64,000 nt of DNA from Pseudomonas serboccidentalis (GTDB lineage: Bacteria > Pseudomonadota > Gammaproteobacteria > Pseudomonadales > Pseudomonadaceae), in NCBI RefSeq assembly GCF_028830055.1, contig NZ_CP101655.1:5199137-5263136 (forward strand). The letters are read 5' to 3'. The notes beneath the pieces were generated by a model. It saw nothing but the letters and a program-made list of their open reading frames with translations. It was not told where the DNA came from and did no database searches. Shown here in pieces: positions 10,947 through 19,685 of this stretch (its first letter is position 1; each line of letters begins with the position of its first letter). Both the position numbers and the translations under genes were made by a program.

Positions 10947-12788
10947 TTACTCCGTGCCCACAGGGTCGGCTTGCAGTTTGGTTTCGACTTCTATGGCGGG
11001 TTTCGCGTCGGGCTTGACCCACCAGGTGTTAATCCCGATGTCGTATTTGGGGGAGACTTTCGGGTGGCCGATGTGGTTCCAGTAGGCCACGCGCCAGGTC
11101 TTGATGTGCCAGTTGGGGATCACGTAGTAACCCCATTGCAGCACCCGATCCAGCGCCCGGGCGTGGGCCACCAGGCTGTTGCGCGAATCGGCGTTGATCA
11201 GGCTTTCCACCAAGTGATCGACGATCGGATCCTTCAGGCCCATGGTGTTGCGGCTGCTCGGTTTGTCGGCGGCGGCGCTCATCCAGAATTCGCGTTGCTC
11301 GTTACCCGGCGAGTTGGATTGCGGGAAGCTGCCGACGATCATGTCGAAGTCCCGCGAACGCACGCGGTTGATGTACTGCGAAACGTCGACGCGGCGGATC
11401 ACCAGGTCGATGCCGAGGTCGGCGAGGTTACGCTTGAACGGCAACAGCACGCGTTCGAATTCGGTCTGCGCCAGCAGGAACTCGATGACCACCGGTTTGC
11501 CGTTGGCGTCGACCATTTTGTCGTCGACGATCTTCCAGCCGGCCTCTTGCAGCAACTGATAGGCCTCGCGTTGCTGGGCGCGGATCATGCCGCTGGCGTC
11601 GGTCTTCGGGTTCTCGAAAGCTTCGCTGAACACCTGCGCCGGGAGCTGGCTGCGAAACGGCTCGAGGATCGCCCGTTGCTCGGCGTCCGGCAGGCCGGTG
11701 GCGGCCATTTCCGAGTTTTCGAAGTAACTGCGGGTGCGGATGTAGGCGCCGTTGAACAGTTGCTTGTTGGTCCATTCGAAGTCGAGCAGCAGGCTCAGCG
11801 CCTGACGCACCCGCACGTCCTGGAACACCGGGCGGCGCAGGTTGTAGACGAAACCCTGCATGCCGGTCGGGTTGCCGTTGGTGATCTGTTCCTTGATCAG
11901 CCGGCCTTCGGTGACCGCCGGAATGTTGTAGGCGTTGGCCCAGTTTTTCGCGGTCATTTCCAGCCAGTAATCGAACTGGCCGGCCTTCAGCGCTTCAAGG
12001 GCGACGGTGTTGTCGCGGTAGTAATCGGTGGTCATCACGTCGAAGTTGTAGAAGCCGCGATTGACCGGCAGGTCCTTGCCCCAGTAGTCCTTGACCCGCT
12101 CATAGCGCACCGAGCGCCCGGCCTTCACTTCGGCGACCTTGTACGGGCCGCTGCCCAACGGAATTTCCAGGTTGCCCTTGGTGAAATCGCGATTGGCCCA
12201 CCAGTGTTTCGGCAACACCGGCAACTGGCCGAGGATCAGCGGCAACTCGCGATTGTTGGTGTGCTTGAATTTGAACAGCACCTTGAGCGGGTCTTCGGCG
12301 ATGACTTCGTCGACGTCGCTGTAGTAACCGCGAAACAGCGGCGAGCCGTCCTTGGTCAGGGTCTGGAAGCTGAACACCACGTCTTCTGCGCGCACCGGGT
12401 GGCCGTCATGAAAGCGCGCTTCCGGGCGCAGGTAGAAACGCACCCAACTGTTGTCCGGAGCCTTTTCGATCTTGCTGGCGATCAGGCCGTATTCGGTGAA
12501 CGGCTCGTCGAGGCTGTGCTTGGTCAGGGTGTCGTAGATCTGCCCGACGTCATCGGCCGGCACGCCTTTGCTGATGAACGGGTTGAGGCTGTCGAAACCG
12601 CCGAACCCGGCCTGGCGGAAGATTCCGCCCTTGGGCGCGTCGGGGTTCACATAGTCGAACTGCTTGAAATCGGCCGGGTATTTCGGCGGTTCGTTGTACA
12701 GGGTCACGGCGTGTTGCGGGGCGGCGCAGGCCAGCCCGGCGAACAGCAGACCGCTGGCCTGCACGAGCAGGGCGCGGATCGGTGTCAT
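10947..12788 (-). CDS. nppA2: Peptide-binding protein (NppA2/YejA-like), periplasmic
   Basis: A 613-aa extracellular solute-binding protein of family 5. The Sec signal (residues about 1-21, ending LACAA) is followed by the YejA-type start of the mature protein ([20 protein letters not shown]), and the middle contains SGPYKV and [20 protein letters not shown]. The ATG overlaps the stop of the preceding binding-protein gene (ATGA), so translation is coupled. It is clearly a paralogue of that gene. In P. aeruginosa the two homologues NppA1 and NppA2 feed one transporter that takes up peptidyl-nucleoside antibiotics. Naming is by family and gene order. Confidence 0.88.
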   Translation of the reverse strand: MTPIRALLVQASGLLFAGLACAAPQHAVTLYNEPPKYPADFKQFDYVNPDAPKGGIFRQAGFGGFDSLNPFISKGVPADDVGQIYDTLTKHSLDEPFTEYGLIASKIEKAPDNSWVRFYLRPEARFHDGHPVRAEDVVFSFQTLTKDGSPLFRGYYSDVDEVIAEDPLKVLFKFKHTNNRELPLILGQLPVLPKHWWANRDFTKGNLEIPLGSGPYKVAEVKAGRSVRYERVKDYWGKDLPVNRGFYNFDVMTTDYYRDNTVALEALKAGQFDYWLEMTAKNWANAYNIPAVTEGRLIKEQITNGNPTGMQGFVYNLRRPVFQDVRVRQALSLLLDFEWTNKQLFNGAYIRTRSYFENSEMAATGLPDAEQRAILEPFRSQLPAQVFSEAFENPKTDASGMIRAQQREAYQLLQEAGWKIVDDKMVDANGKPVVIEFLLAQTEFERVLLPFKRNLADLGIDLVIRRVDVSQYINRVRSRDFDMIVGSFPQSNSPGNEQREFWMSAAADKPSSRNTMGLKDPIVDHLVESLINADSRNSLVAHARALDRVLQWGYYVIPNWHIKTWRVAYWNHIGHPKVSPKYDIGINTWWVKPDAKPAIEVETKLQADPVGTE

Positions 12789-14617
12789 TGATCTTTCTCC
12801 GAAGATTTCAGCCACCACGCGCTCAGGCCCAGGGTGTAGGGCGGCGTGGTGACGAAGGCCAGCCGGTTGCGGTAGGCCAGTCGGTGATAATTGAGGTACC
12901 AGTTGGGAATGCTGTAGTGCTGCCACAGCAGCACGCGGTCGAGCGCCTTGCCGGCGGCGACTTGTTCATCGCGGGTTTGCGCGGCGAGCAATTGTTCGAG
13001 CAGGTGATCGACCACCGGGTTGGCGATGCCGGCGTAGTTCTTGCTGCCCTTGACGTTCACCTGGCTGGAGTGGAAGTACTGCCACTGCTCAAGCCCTGGG
13101 CTGAGGGTCTGGTTGAGCGTCATCGAGATCATGTCAAAATCAAATTGATCAAGGCGCTGTTTGTACTGCGCCCGATCCACGGTGCGCAGGCGCGCGTCGA
13201 TGCCGATGCTGTTGAGGTTCTCGATGTACGGCTGGTAAAGGCGCTCCAGGTTCGGATTGACCAATAGCAGCTCAAACCGCAGCGGTTGGCCGTCAGCGTT
13301 TTGCAGGCGCTGACCGTTGAGCTTCCAGCCTGCTTCGGCGAGCAATGCCAATGCCTTGCGCATGGTTTCCCGGGGAATGCCGCGCCCGTCGGTTTTCGGC
13401 AGGGTGAACGGCTCGGTGAACAGCTTGGCCGGCAGTTGCTCCTTGTACGGCTTGAGCATCAGCCATTCATGCCCGACCGGCAGGCCGGAGGTGGTGAATT
13501 CACTGTTGGGGTAGTAACTGGTCGTGCGTTTGTAGGCATCGCTGAACAGCGCGCGATTGGTCCATTCGAAGTCGAACATCAGGCCCAGCGCTTCGCGGAC
13601 CTTGACGTCGCTGAAGGTCGCGCGCCGGGTGTTCATGAACAGGCCCTGGCTCTGTGTCGGGATCTGGTGCGGGATCTGCGCCTTGATCACCTCGCCACGG
13701 CGTACGGCCGGGAAGTTGTAGCCGTTGGCCCAGTTCTTCGCCTGATGTTCGATGTAAATGTCGAATTCACCCGCTTTGAACGCTTCGAAGGCGACGTCGC
13801 TGTCGCGGTAGAACTCGACTTCCATGCGATCGAAGTTGTACTTGCCGCGATTGACCGGCAGGTCCTTGCCCCAGTAATCCTTGACCCGCTCGAAGATCAG
13901 TTGCCGCCCCGGCGTCACCGAGGTGATGCGGTACGGCCCGCTGCCCAGCGGGGGTTCGAAGGTGGTGGCCTTGAAGTCGCGACCTTTCCAGTAATGCTGC
14001 GGCAGCACCGGCAACTCGCCCAGACGCAGGATCAGCAGCGGATTGCCCGAGCGCTTCATCACGAAGCGAATGCGCTGCGGGTTGAGGATGTCGACCCGCG
14101 AGACTTCCTGCAGGGCGGTGCGGTACAGCGGATGGCCTTCCTTGAGCAGCAACCGATAGGAGAACGCCACGTCGTAGGCAGTGATCGGCGTGCCATCGTG
14201 AAACCGCGCCTCCGGGTGCAGATTGAACACCACCCAGCTGCGATCTTCGCTGTACTCCACCGATTGTGCGATCAGGCCATAGCTCGATGCCGGTTCATCA
14301 CCGGACGGCGAATACTGACCGGTGCCGACCATCAGCGGCTCGTTCAGCTCGTTGATGCCGTACTGCAGGAAATTCGCTGTAGTGACCGGGCTGGTGCCCT
14401 TGAACGTGTACGGATTGACCGTATCGAAGGTGCCGAACGCCATCACCCGCAACGTACCGCCCTTGGGCGCTTGCGGGTTGACCCAGTCGAAGTGGGTAAA
14501 TCTGGCCGGGTACTTGAGCGTGCCGAACTGCGCATAACCGTGACTTTCGGTAATCGTCGCGCTTGCGGGTGAGCTCAAGGCCAGGCTGATCAGGAGCAGG
14601 AGGAGGGGACGCTTCAA
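12785..14617 (-). CDS. nppA1: Peptide-binding protein (NppA1/YejA-like), periplasmic; probable TTG start
   Basis: A 610-aa family-5 solute-binding protein and the first gene of the operon. A clean Sec signal (KRPLLLLLISLALSSPASA) is obtained only if translation starts at the TTG at 14617. The longer ATG frame from 14716 adds 33 residues without signal-peptide character and runs into the REP element. The mature start (TESHGYAQFGTLKYPARFTH) and the block [20 protein letters not shown] show the YejA family and close relation to the next gene. Its stop overlaps the nppA2 start. Confidence 0.85.
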   Translation of the reverse strand: MKRPLLLLLISLALSSPASATITESHGYAQFGTLKYPARFTHFDWVNPQAPKGGTLRVMAFGTFDTVNPYTFKGTSPVTTANFLQYGINELNEPLMVGTGQYSPSGDEPASSYGLIAQSVEYSEDRSWVVFNLHPEARFHDGTPITAYDVAFSYRLLLKEGHPLYRTALQEVSRVDILNPQRIRFVMKRSGNPLLILRLGELPVLPQHYWKGRDFKATTFEPPLGSGPYRITSVTPGRQLIFERVKDYWGKDLPVNRGKYNFDRMEVEFYRDSDVAFEAFKAGEFDIYIEHQAKNWANGYNFPAVRRGEVIKAQIPHQIPTQSQGLFMNTRRATFSDVKVREALGLMFDFEWTNRALFSDAYKRTTSYYPNSEFTTSGLPVGHEWLMLKPYKEQLPAKLFTEPFTLPKTDGRGIPRETMRKALALLAEAGWKLNGQRLQNADGQPLRFELLLVNPNLERLYQPYIENLNSIGIDARLRTVDRAQYKQRLDQFDFDMISMTLNQTLSPGLEQWQYFHSSQVNVKGSKNYAGIANPVVDHLLEQLLAAQTRDEQVAAGKALDRVLLWQHYSIPNWYLNYHRLAYRNRLAFVTTPPYTLGLSAWWLKSSEKDQ

Positions 14618-14714
14618 GTCAGATCCGATCCAGGCGGCTTGGGCTTTGTGGGCCGTACAGTAACAGCTTGTCTGGACAGGAAAAAGATAGCGGGTTAATG
14701 CGCTGTTAATGCGC

Positions 14715-14785
14715 AAAAAAGATCGCAGCCTCCGGCAGCTCCTACAGGGATCAATGTAGGCGCTGCCGGAGGCTGCGATCTTTTG
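14715..14785. repeat. REP pair, CGGCAGCTCCTACA family
   Basis: Inverted arms GATCGCAGCCTCCGGCAGCT and AGGCTGCGATCTTTT lie around a short spacer, between the 5' end of the npp operon and the 3' end of mltD. The element lies close to the expected npp promoter, so that promoter must sit within or beside it. Confidence 0.85.
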
Positions 14786-14793
14786 ATTTCAAA

Positions 14794-16260
14794 TCAGTGC
14801 GGCGAATAAACCGTGAGCATCTGCCCAGGCTTGAGGGCCTTGCCGGCACCCGGATTCCAGCGCTTGAGATGCTGCATCTCGACGTTGAAACGCTTGGCCA
14901 CCACGTACAGAGTGTCGCCACGCTTGACCTTGTACTGGGTCTGCTGCTGGCTGTCGGCCTTGCCTTTGCTCTTGCTGTTGGCGGCGATCACCGTGTTGAC
15001 CCGGCCGGACTTGCGTGCCGGGCTGCGCTTGGTGGTGTCCTGCATGACCAGGGTCTGGCCGACCTTGAGGTTTTTGCCGGTCAGCTTGTTCCAGCGCTGC
15101 AGATCCTTCACTTCGACCTTGTTGGCCTTGGCGATGGAGCCGAGGTTGTCACCGCGTTTGACCCGGTAGGCGCGCTTGAGCTGCGCCACTTCGGTCGGGT
15201 CGGCGCCGTCGAACACTGGCTTCAGCGAACGCGGGCTGATCAGCTCTTCAGGCCGCATGGTCTGCAGGCTGGCGGTCAGCAGTTGTGCCTTGGACGTCGG
15301 CACCAGCAGATGCTGCGGGCCGTCGACGGTGGTGCGCTGCTTGAACGCCGGGTTGAGCTGGAACAACTCGTCTTCGTCGATGTTGGCCACCGCCGCGACC
15401 TTGGACAGGTCCATGCGCTGGTTGATTTCGACGACCTGGAAATACGGTTCGTTGGCGATCGGGTTGAGGTTAACCCCGTAGGCTTCCGGGGCCAGCACCA
15501 CTTGTGACAACGCCAGCAGTTTTGGCACGTACGCCTGGGTTTCCGCCGGCAACGACGACAGGTTCCAGTAGTCGGTCGGCAGGCCGAGCTTTTCGTTGCG
15601 CTCGATGGCGCGGCTGACGGTGCCTTCACCGGCGTTGTAGGCCGCCAGGGCCAGCAGCCAGTCCCCGTTGAACATGTCGTGCAGACGGGTCAGGTAATCC
15701 ATCGCGGCGGTGGTCGAAGCGGTGATGTCGCGACGGCCATCATAAAAGCGGGTCTGGCGCAGGTTGTAGTAGCGGCCGGTGGACGGGATGAACTGCCACA
15801 GGCCCGACGCGTCGGACCGGGAATAGGCCATCGGGTTGTAGGCGCTCTCGATCACTGGCAGCAGGGCCAGCTCCAGCGGCATGTTGCGCTCTTCAAGACG
15901 CTCGACGATGTAATGAATGTAGAGACTGCCGCGTTCGCCGGCGTTCTCGAGAAAGGACGGGTTGCTGGCAAACCACAGGCGCTGTTGTTCGATGCGCGGG
16001 TTCACGCCCAGACCGTCCTGCAACTGGAAACCACCGCGCATGCGCTCCCAGATGTCCTGAGGCACCTGCGGGCTCGGCTTTTCGCTCAGCCAGATCGGCT
16101 TCTGCTTGGCTCGCGCAGCAATGTTCGGCGTATGGCTCGCTTCAGACTGCGGAGCATGGCTGGAGCAGCCCGCCAACGTGGCGGACACAGCCACCGCGAT
16201 GGCTTGGGCCAGGCGGGTCAACGTGTCTGAATTGACGGACTTACGTATGGATGACGACAT
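14794..16260 (-). CDS. mltD: Membrane-bound lytic murein transglycosylase D
   Basis: A 488-aa outer-membrane lipoprotein that cleaves peptidoglycan glycan strands with 1,6-anhydro product formation. The lipobox is TLAGC with Cys32. The SLT domain carries the catalytic Glu138 in LPVIESAYNP, followed by SGLWQFIPSTG and AYNAGEG. Two LysM peptidoglycan-binding repeats follow in the C-terminal third (YRVKRGDNL... and YKVKRGDTL...), separated by a Lys/Ser-rich linker. The start at 16260 is preferred over an ATG 24 bp upstream because it gives a standard lipoprotein signal. The neighbour order mltD-gloB is usual in Pseudomonas. Confidence 0.94.
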   Translation of the reverse strand: MSSSIRKSVNSDTLTRLAQAIAVAVSATLAGCSSHAPQSEASHTPNIAARAKQKPIWLSEKPSPQVPQDIWERMRGGFQLQDGLGVNPRIEQQRLWFASNPSFLENAGERGSLYIHYIVERLEERNMPLELALLPVIESAYNPMAYSRSDASGLWQFIPSTGRYYNLRQTRFYDGRRDITASTTAAMDYLTRLHDMFNGDWLLALAAYNAGEGTVSRAIERNEKLGLPTDYWNLSSLPAETQAYVPKLLALSQVVLAPEAYGVNLNPIANEPYFQVVEINQRMDLSKVAAVANIDEDELFQLNPAFKQRTTVDGPQHLLVPTSKAQLLTASLQTMRPEELISPRSLKPVFDGADPTEVAQLKRAYRVKRGDNLGSIAKANKVEVKDLQRWNKLTGKNLKVGQTLVMQDTTKRSPARKSGRVNTVIAANSKSKGKADSQQQTQYKVKRGDTLYVVAKRFNVEMQHLKRWNPGAGKALKPGQMLTVYSPH

Positions 16261-16359
16261 TGGCTGGAAGTAAGTTCCGGGCAAAAATGTCGGGGGATTC
16301 TAGAAAGCGCACCCCTTGCGGTCAACCATTCAGAATTTTTGTACCAAGGGGTGAGTCAC

Positions 16360-17127
16360 TTAGAACGTATCTTTCCAGGCCCGCAGAGCCGCAAAAACCT
16401 CACTCGGCGCCCGGTTTTGAGCGCCTGCCCGTTCGTCCACTTTTTGTGTAACTAATGTTTCAGAGGTGCGTAAAAACGGATTTGTGAGCTTTTCCAGGGC
16501 CAGGGTCGAGGGCAGGGTCATCACGCCTTTCTCGCGTTTTTCGCTGACCTCTTTCAGACGGGCGGCGATGTCCAGGTTGGACGGCTCGACGGCGGCGGCA
16601 AACTTCAGGTTGCTCAGGGTGTATTCATGGGTGCAATACACCAGCGTATCCTCGGGCAGGGCGGCGAGTCGGCTGAGCGAGTGGTGCATCTGCTCCGGGG
16701 TGCCTTCGAACAGACGTCCGCACCCGGCGGCGAACAGCGTGTCACCACAAAACAGCAGGCCGTGGTGGTAATAGGCGATGTGGCCCAAGGTGTGACCGGG
16801 CACCGCATAGACAGCGAAATCCCAACCGAGGACGCTGACCGTGTCGTTGTCTTTGAGCGCCACGTCGCGCCCCGGAATGTTCTCGTTGGCCGGGCCGTAG
16901 ACCTTGGCGCCGGTCGCGGCTTTGAGGCGTTCGACGCCGCCGACGTGATCGTGGTGGTGATGGGTGATCAGAATGTCACTCAGCACCCAGTCCGGATGGG
17001 CGTCGAGCCACGCTTGCACGGGCGCCGCATCGCCCGGGTCGACCACGGCGCAGCGATGGCTGCGGTGATCCTGTAACAACCAGATGTAGTTGTCGGTGAA
17101 CGCGGGCAGGGCACTGATCTGTATCAT
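16360..17127 (-). CDS. gloB: Hydroxyacylglutathione hydrolase (glyoxalase II)
   Basis: A 255-aa metallo-beta-lactamase-fold enzyme that hydrolyses S-lactoylglutathione to lactate and glutathione, the second step of methylglyoxal detoxification. The binuclear metal motif THHHHDH is at residues 55-61. Further ligands lie in VPGHTLGH and [13 protein letters not shown], and the C-terminal glutathione-binding helices are present. The start [14 protein letters not shown] is typical, and an upstream in-frame ATG is less likely. It is divergent from the methyltransferase gene across 66 bp. Confidence 0.94.
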   Translation of the reverse strand: MIQISALPAFTDNYIWLLQDHRSHRCAVVDPGDAAPVQAWLDAHPDWVLSDILITHHHHDHVGGVERLKAATGAKVYGPANENIPGRDVALKDNDTVSVLGWDFAVYAVPGHTLGHIAYYHHGLLFCGDTLFAAGCGRLFEGTPEQMHHSLSRLAALPEDTLVYCTHEYTLSNLKFAAAVEPSNLDIAARLKEVSEKREKGVMTLPSTLALEKLTNPFLRTSETLVTQKVDERAGAQNRAPSEVFAALRAWKDTF

Positions 17128-17193
17128 CGGAGGAATTCGCCAAGCGGAAAACATTGGCGCATCTTAGAGCTTCTAGCGGCGTTGGAGAATGAC

Positions 17194-17952
17194 ATGACCG
17201 ATAAAGCATTCGCTCAGGCCGATCCCGACTGGCTGGCGTTGATCGGCGCGGCCCGTGAATGGCTGGCCGGCCCGCTCGGGCAATTTCTGCTGGATGAAGA
17301 ACGGCGCGTGCTCGAAGACGAGTTGGGCCGCTTCTTCGGTGGCTATCTGGTGCATTACGGGCCATCGGCCCAGCCCCCGCCGTCGGCGCCGCAGGTGCAG
17401 CGCAATGTACGCCTCGGTGCGCCGTTGCCGGGGGTCGAGATCGTCTGCGAGGAGCAGGCCTGGCCGCTGAGCGAGCACGCCGCCGACGTGGTGGTGTTGC
17501 AGCATGGTCTGGATTTCTGCCTGTCGCCCCACGGTTTGCTGCGTGAAGCGGCGAGCAGCGTGCGCCCCGGCGGGCATCTGCTGATCATCGGTATCAACCC
17601 CTGGAGCACCTGGGGCCTGCGTCACGTCTTTGCCCATGACGCCTTGCGCCAGGCGCGCTGCATCTCGCCGTCGCGGGTGGCCGACTGGCTCAACCTGCTG
17701 GGCTTTGCGCTGGAGAAACGCCGCTTCGGGTGCTATCGTCCGCCGCTCGCGTCGCCCAAGTGGCAGGCCCGACTGGCCGGCTGGGAACGCAAGGCCGGTG
17801 ACTGGCAATTGTCGGGTGGTGGCTTCTATTTATTGGTCGCGCGCAAGATCGTGGTCGGCCTGCGTCCGGTGCGCCAGCAGCGCCGCGAGCCGATGGGCAA
17901 GCTGATTCCGCTGCCGATGGCCAAGGTCAACCGTCGTCGAATCGAACCGTAA
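17194..17952 (+). CDS. Class I SAM-dependent methyltransferase
   Basis: A 252-aa cytoplasmic protein with a methyltransferase-11-like core. ADVVVLQHGLDF corresponds to motif II and RPGGHLLIIGINPWSTWG to the region after motif III. Motif I is degenerate (LGAPLPGVEIV) and lacks the usual glycine-rich loop. The start at 17194 is preferred over one 12 bp upstream because GGAG is well placed before it. The gene is conserved between gloB and rnhA in Pseudomonas. The substrate is unknown. Confidence 0.78.
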   Translation: MTDKAFAQADPDWLALIGAAREWLAGPLGQFLLDEERRVLEDELGRFFGGYLVHYGPSAQPPPSAPQVQRNVRLGAPLPGVEIVCEEQAWPLSEHAADVVVLQHGLDFCLSPHGLLREAASSVRPGGHLLIIGINPWSTWGLRHVFAHDALRQARCISPSRVADWLNLLGFALEKRRFGCYRPPLASPKWQARLAGWERKAGDWQLSGGGFYLLVARKIVVGLRPVRQQRREPMGKLIPLPMAKVNRRRIEP

Positions 17953-18043
17953 ACCTTCTTTTTATAGTGGCCGGACCTGCTCCGGCCGCGGCCATCGTCG
18001 ATCCGCGATTGACGGGGCCAGGCATTTTTCTGGATAGAGTGGC

Positions 18044-18505
18044 ATGAGCGAAAGCGTCGATAGCGTAGAACTGTTCACCGACGGCGCCTGCAAGGGCAAC
18101 CCCGGCCCGGGCGGCTGGGGCGCCTTGCTGGTGTGCAAGGGCGTCGAAAAGGAGCTGTGGGGCGGCGAAGCCAACACCACCAACAACCGCATGGAACTGC
18201 TCGGTGCGATCCGCGGCCTCGAAGCCTTGAAGCGCCCGTGCGAAGTACTGCTGGTCACCGACTCGCAATACGTGATGAAGGGCATCAACGAGTGGATGGC
18301 CAACTGGAAAAAGCGCGGCTGGAAAACCGCAGCGAAAGAGCCGGTGAAAAACGCGGACCTGTGGAAAGAGCTGGACGAGCAGGTCAACCGGCACAAGGTC
18401 ACCTGGAAGTGGGTGCGCGGGCACATTGGCCATCACGGCAACGAGCGGGCTGACCAGTTGGCTAACCGTGGCGTGGATGAAGTGCGCGGCTACAAACAGA
18501 GCTGA
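18044..18505 (+). CDS. rnhA: Ribonuclease HI
   Basis: A 153-aa enzyme that degrades the RNA strand of RNA-DNA hybrids. The four catalytic acids are Asp13 (FTDGACKGN), Glu51 (NNRMEL), Asp73 (VTDSQY) and Asp137 (NERADQLA), with a conserved His in RGHIGH. Length and basic handle region (KKRGWKT) match the E. coli type. It is next to dnaQ on the same strand, as in many Proteobacteria, with a REP cluster between them. Confidence 0.96.
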   Translation: MSESVDSVELFTDGACKGNPGPGGWGALLVCKGVEKELWGGEANTTNNRMELLGAIRGLEALKRPCEVLLVTDSQYVMKGINEWMANWKKRGWKTAAKEPVKNADLWKELDEQVNRHKVTWKWVRGHIGHHGNERADQLANRGVDEVRGYKQS

Positions 18506-18530
18506 TTTTGCCGGTACACCGTGGTGCGCC

Positions 18531-18659
18531 CAATCGCGAGCAGGCTCACTCCTACAATTGGAATGCTCCCGCTGTAGGAGCTGCCGAAGGCTGCGATCTT
18601 TTGACTTTGCCTTTTAAAAGCAAGCTCAAAAGATCGCAGCCTGCGGCCGCTCCTACAGG
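18531..18659. repeat. REP cluster: one single REP plus one inverted pair
   Basis: A single GAGCAGGCTCACTCCTACA arm (18535-18556) is followed by an inverted pair of the CGGCAGCTCCTACA family (about 18572-18659, with GCTGCGATCTTTTGA arms). Both families therefore meet in the 219-bp gap between rnhA and dnaQ, leaving about 65 bp for a dnaQ promoter. Confidence 0.8.
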
Positions 18660-18724
18660 GTTGGAAGTGAGCGTGTTAACATCGCCGCTTTTGCACGATT
18701 GACCCCGTTGAGAATTGAACACTG

Positions 18725-19483
18725 ATGGCCACCAGATCCGTTGTACTCGATACCGAAACCACCGGCATGCCGGTGACCGATGGTCACCGGATCATTGAAA
18801 TCGGCTGTGTCGAACTGATCGGTCGGCGCCTGACGGGCCGGCACTTTCACGTCTACCTGCAACCGGATCGCGAGAGTGACGAGGGCGCGATCGGCGTTCA
18901 CGGCATCACCAACGAATTCCTCGTCGGCAAGCCACGTTTCGCCGAGGTGGCCGACGAGTTTTTCGAGTTCATCAACGGCGCGCAGCTGATCATCCATAAC
19001 GCGGCGTTCGACGTTGGCTTCATCAACAACGAATTCGCCCTGATGGGGCAGCACGATCGCGCTGACATCACGCAGCACTGCAGCATCCTCGACACCCTGA
19101 TGATGGCCCGGGAACGTCACCCGGGGCAGCGCAACAGCCTCGACGCCTTGTGCAAACGTTATGGCGTCGACAACTCCGGCCGTGAACTGCACGGCGCCTT
19201 GCTCGACTCGGAAATTCTCGCCGACGTCTACCTGACCATGACCGGTGGCCAGACCAGCCTGTCACTGGCCGGCAATGCCTCCGACGGTAATGGCACGGGA
19301 GACGGCGCGGACAACTCCGCCACCGAAATCCGCCGTCTGCCGGCCGATCGTCAGCCTGCGCGGATCATTCGGGCGACGGAAGAGGAACTGGCGGCGCACC
19401 TGGTGCGGCTGGAGATCATCGCCAAATCCGCCGGGGGGCCTGCGTTGTGGACGCAGATCGCGGAAGCTGACGCCCAGGCCTGA
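18725..19483 (+). CDS. dnaQ: DNA polymerase III epsilon subunit (3'-5' proofreading exonuclease)
   Basis: A 252-aa DEDDh exonuclease of the replicative polymerase core. The Exo I motif VLDTETTG provides Asp9 and Glu11, Exo II lies in IIHNAAFDVGF, and Exo III in HGALLDSEILADVY. The C-terminal tail, which binds the alpha subunit, is divergent as usual. The ATG at 18725 gives the standard N-terminus. A REP pair follows immediately after the stop. Confidence 0.95.
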   Translation: MATRSVVLDTETTGMPVTDGHRIIEIGCVELIGRRLTGRHFHVYLQPDRESDEGAIGVHGITNEFLVGKPRFAEVADEFFEFINGAQLIIHNAAFDVGFINNEFALMGQHDRADITQHCSILDTLMMARERHPGQRNSLDALCKRYGVDNSGRELHGALLDSEILADVYLTMTGGQTSLSLAGNASDGNGTGDGADNSATEIRRLPADRQPARIIRATEEELAAHLVRLEIIAKSAGGPALWTQIAEADAQA

Positions 19484-19485
19484 AG

Positions 19486-19577
19486 ATCAAAAGATCGCAG
19501 CCTGCGGCAGCTCCTACAGAAGAATGCGATCCCTGTAGGAGCTGCCGCAGGTTTGGGCCGCGTTCGGACGATCTTTT
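19486..19577. repeat. REP pair, CGGCAGCTCCTACA family, with imperfect right arm
   Basis: The left arm GATCGCAGCCTGCGGCAGCT is complete. The right arm breaks after GCTGCCGCAGG, where the usual CTGCGATCTTTT is replaced by unrelated sequence before CGATCTTTTG reappears about 15 bp later. It looks like a decayed REPIN. Confidence 0.75.
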
Positions 19578-19685
19578 GTTTTTGGTGGCATGAAGCCAAC
19601 TGGCCACCCTCGCCACTTTCGCTGCAACCCTCTACCCTGAGTGCATTGGCAGACATTGATCCGCCGCCTCAGGACACTGAGCCTC

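Noticed and set aside
10971..12791. 606-codon frame antisense to nppA2
   Set aside because: Shadow frame without domains. The minus-strand gene has a signal peptide and family motifs.
16261..16359. Regulatory RNA upstream of mltD
   Set aside because: No conserved structure was found. It looks like an ordinary promoter and leader.
18506..18724. tRNA or small RNA between rnhA and dnaQ
   Set aside because: The hairpins there are REP arms. No cloverleaf or conserved tRNA boxes are seen.
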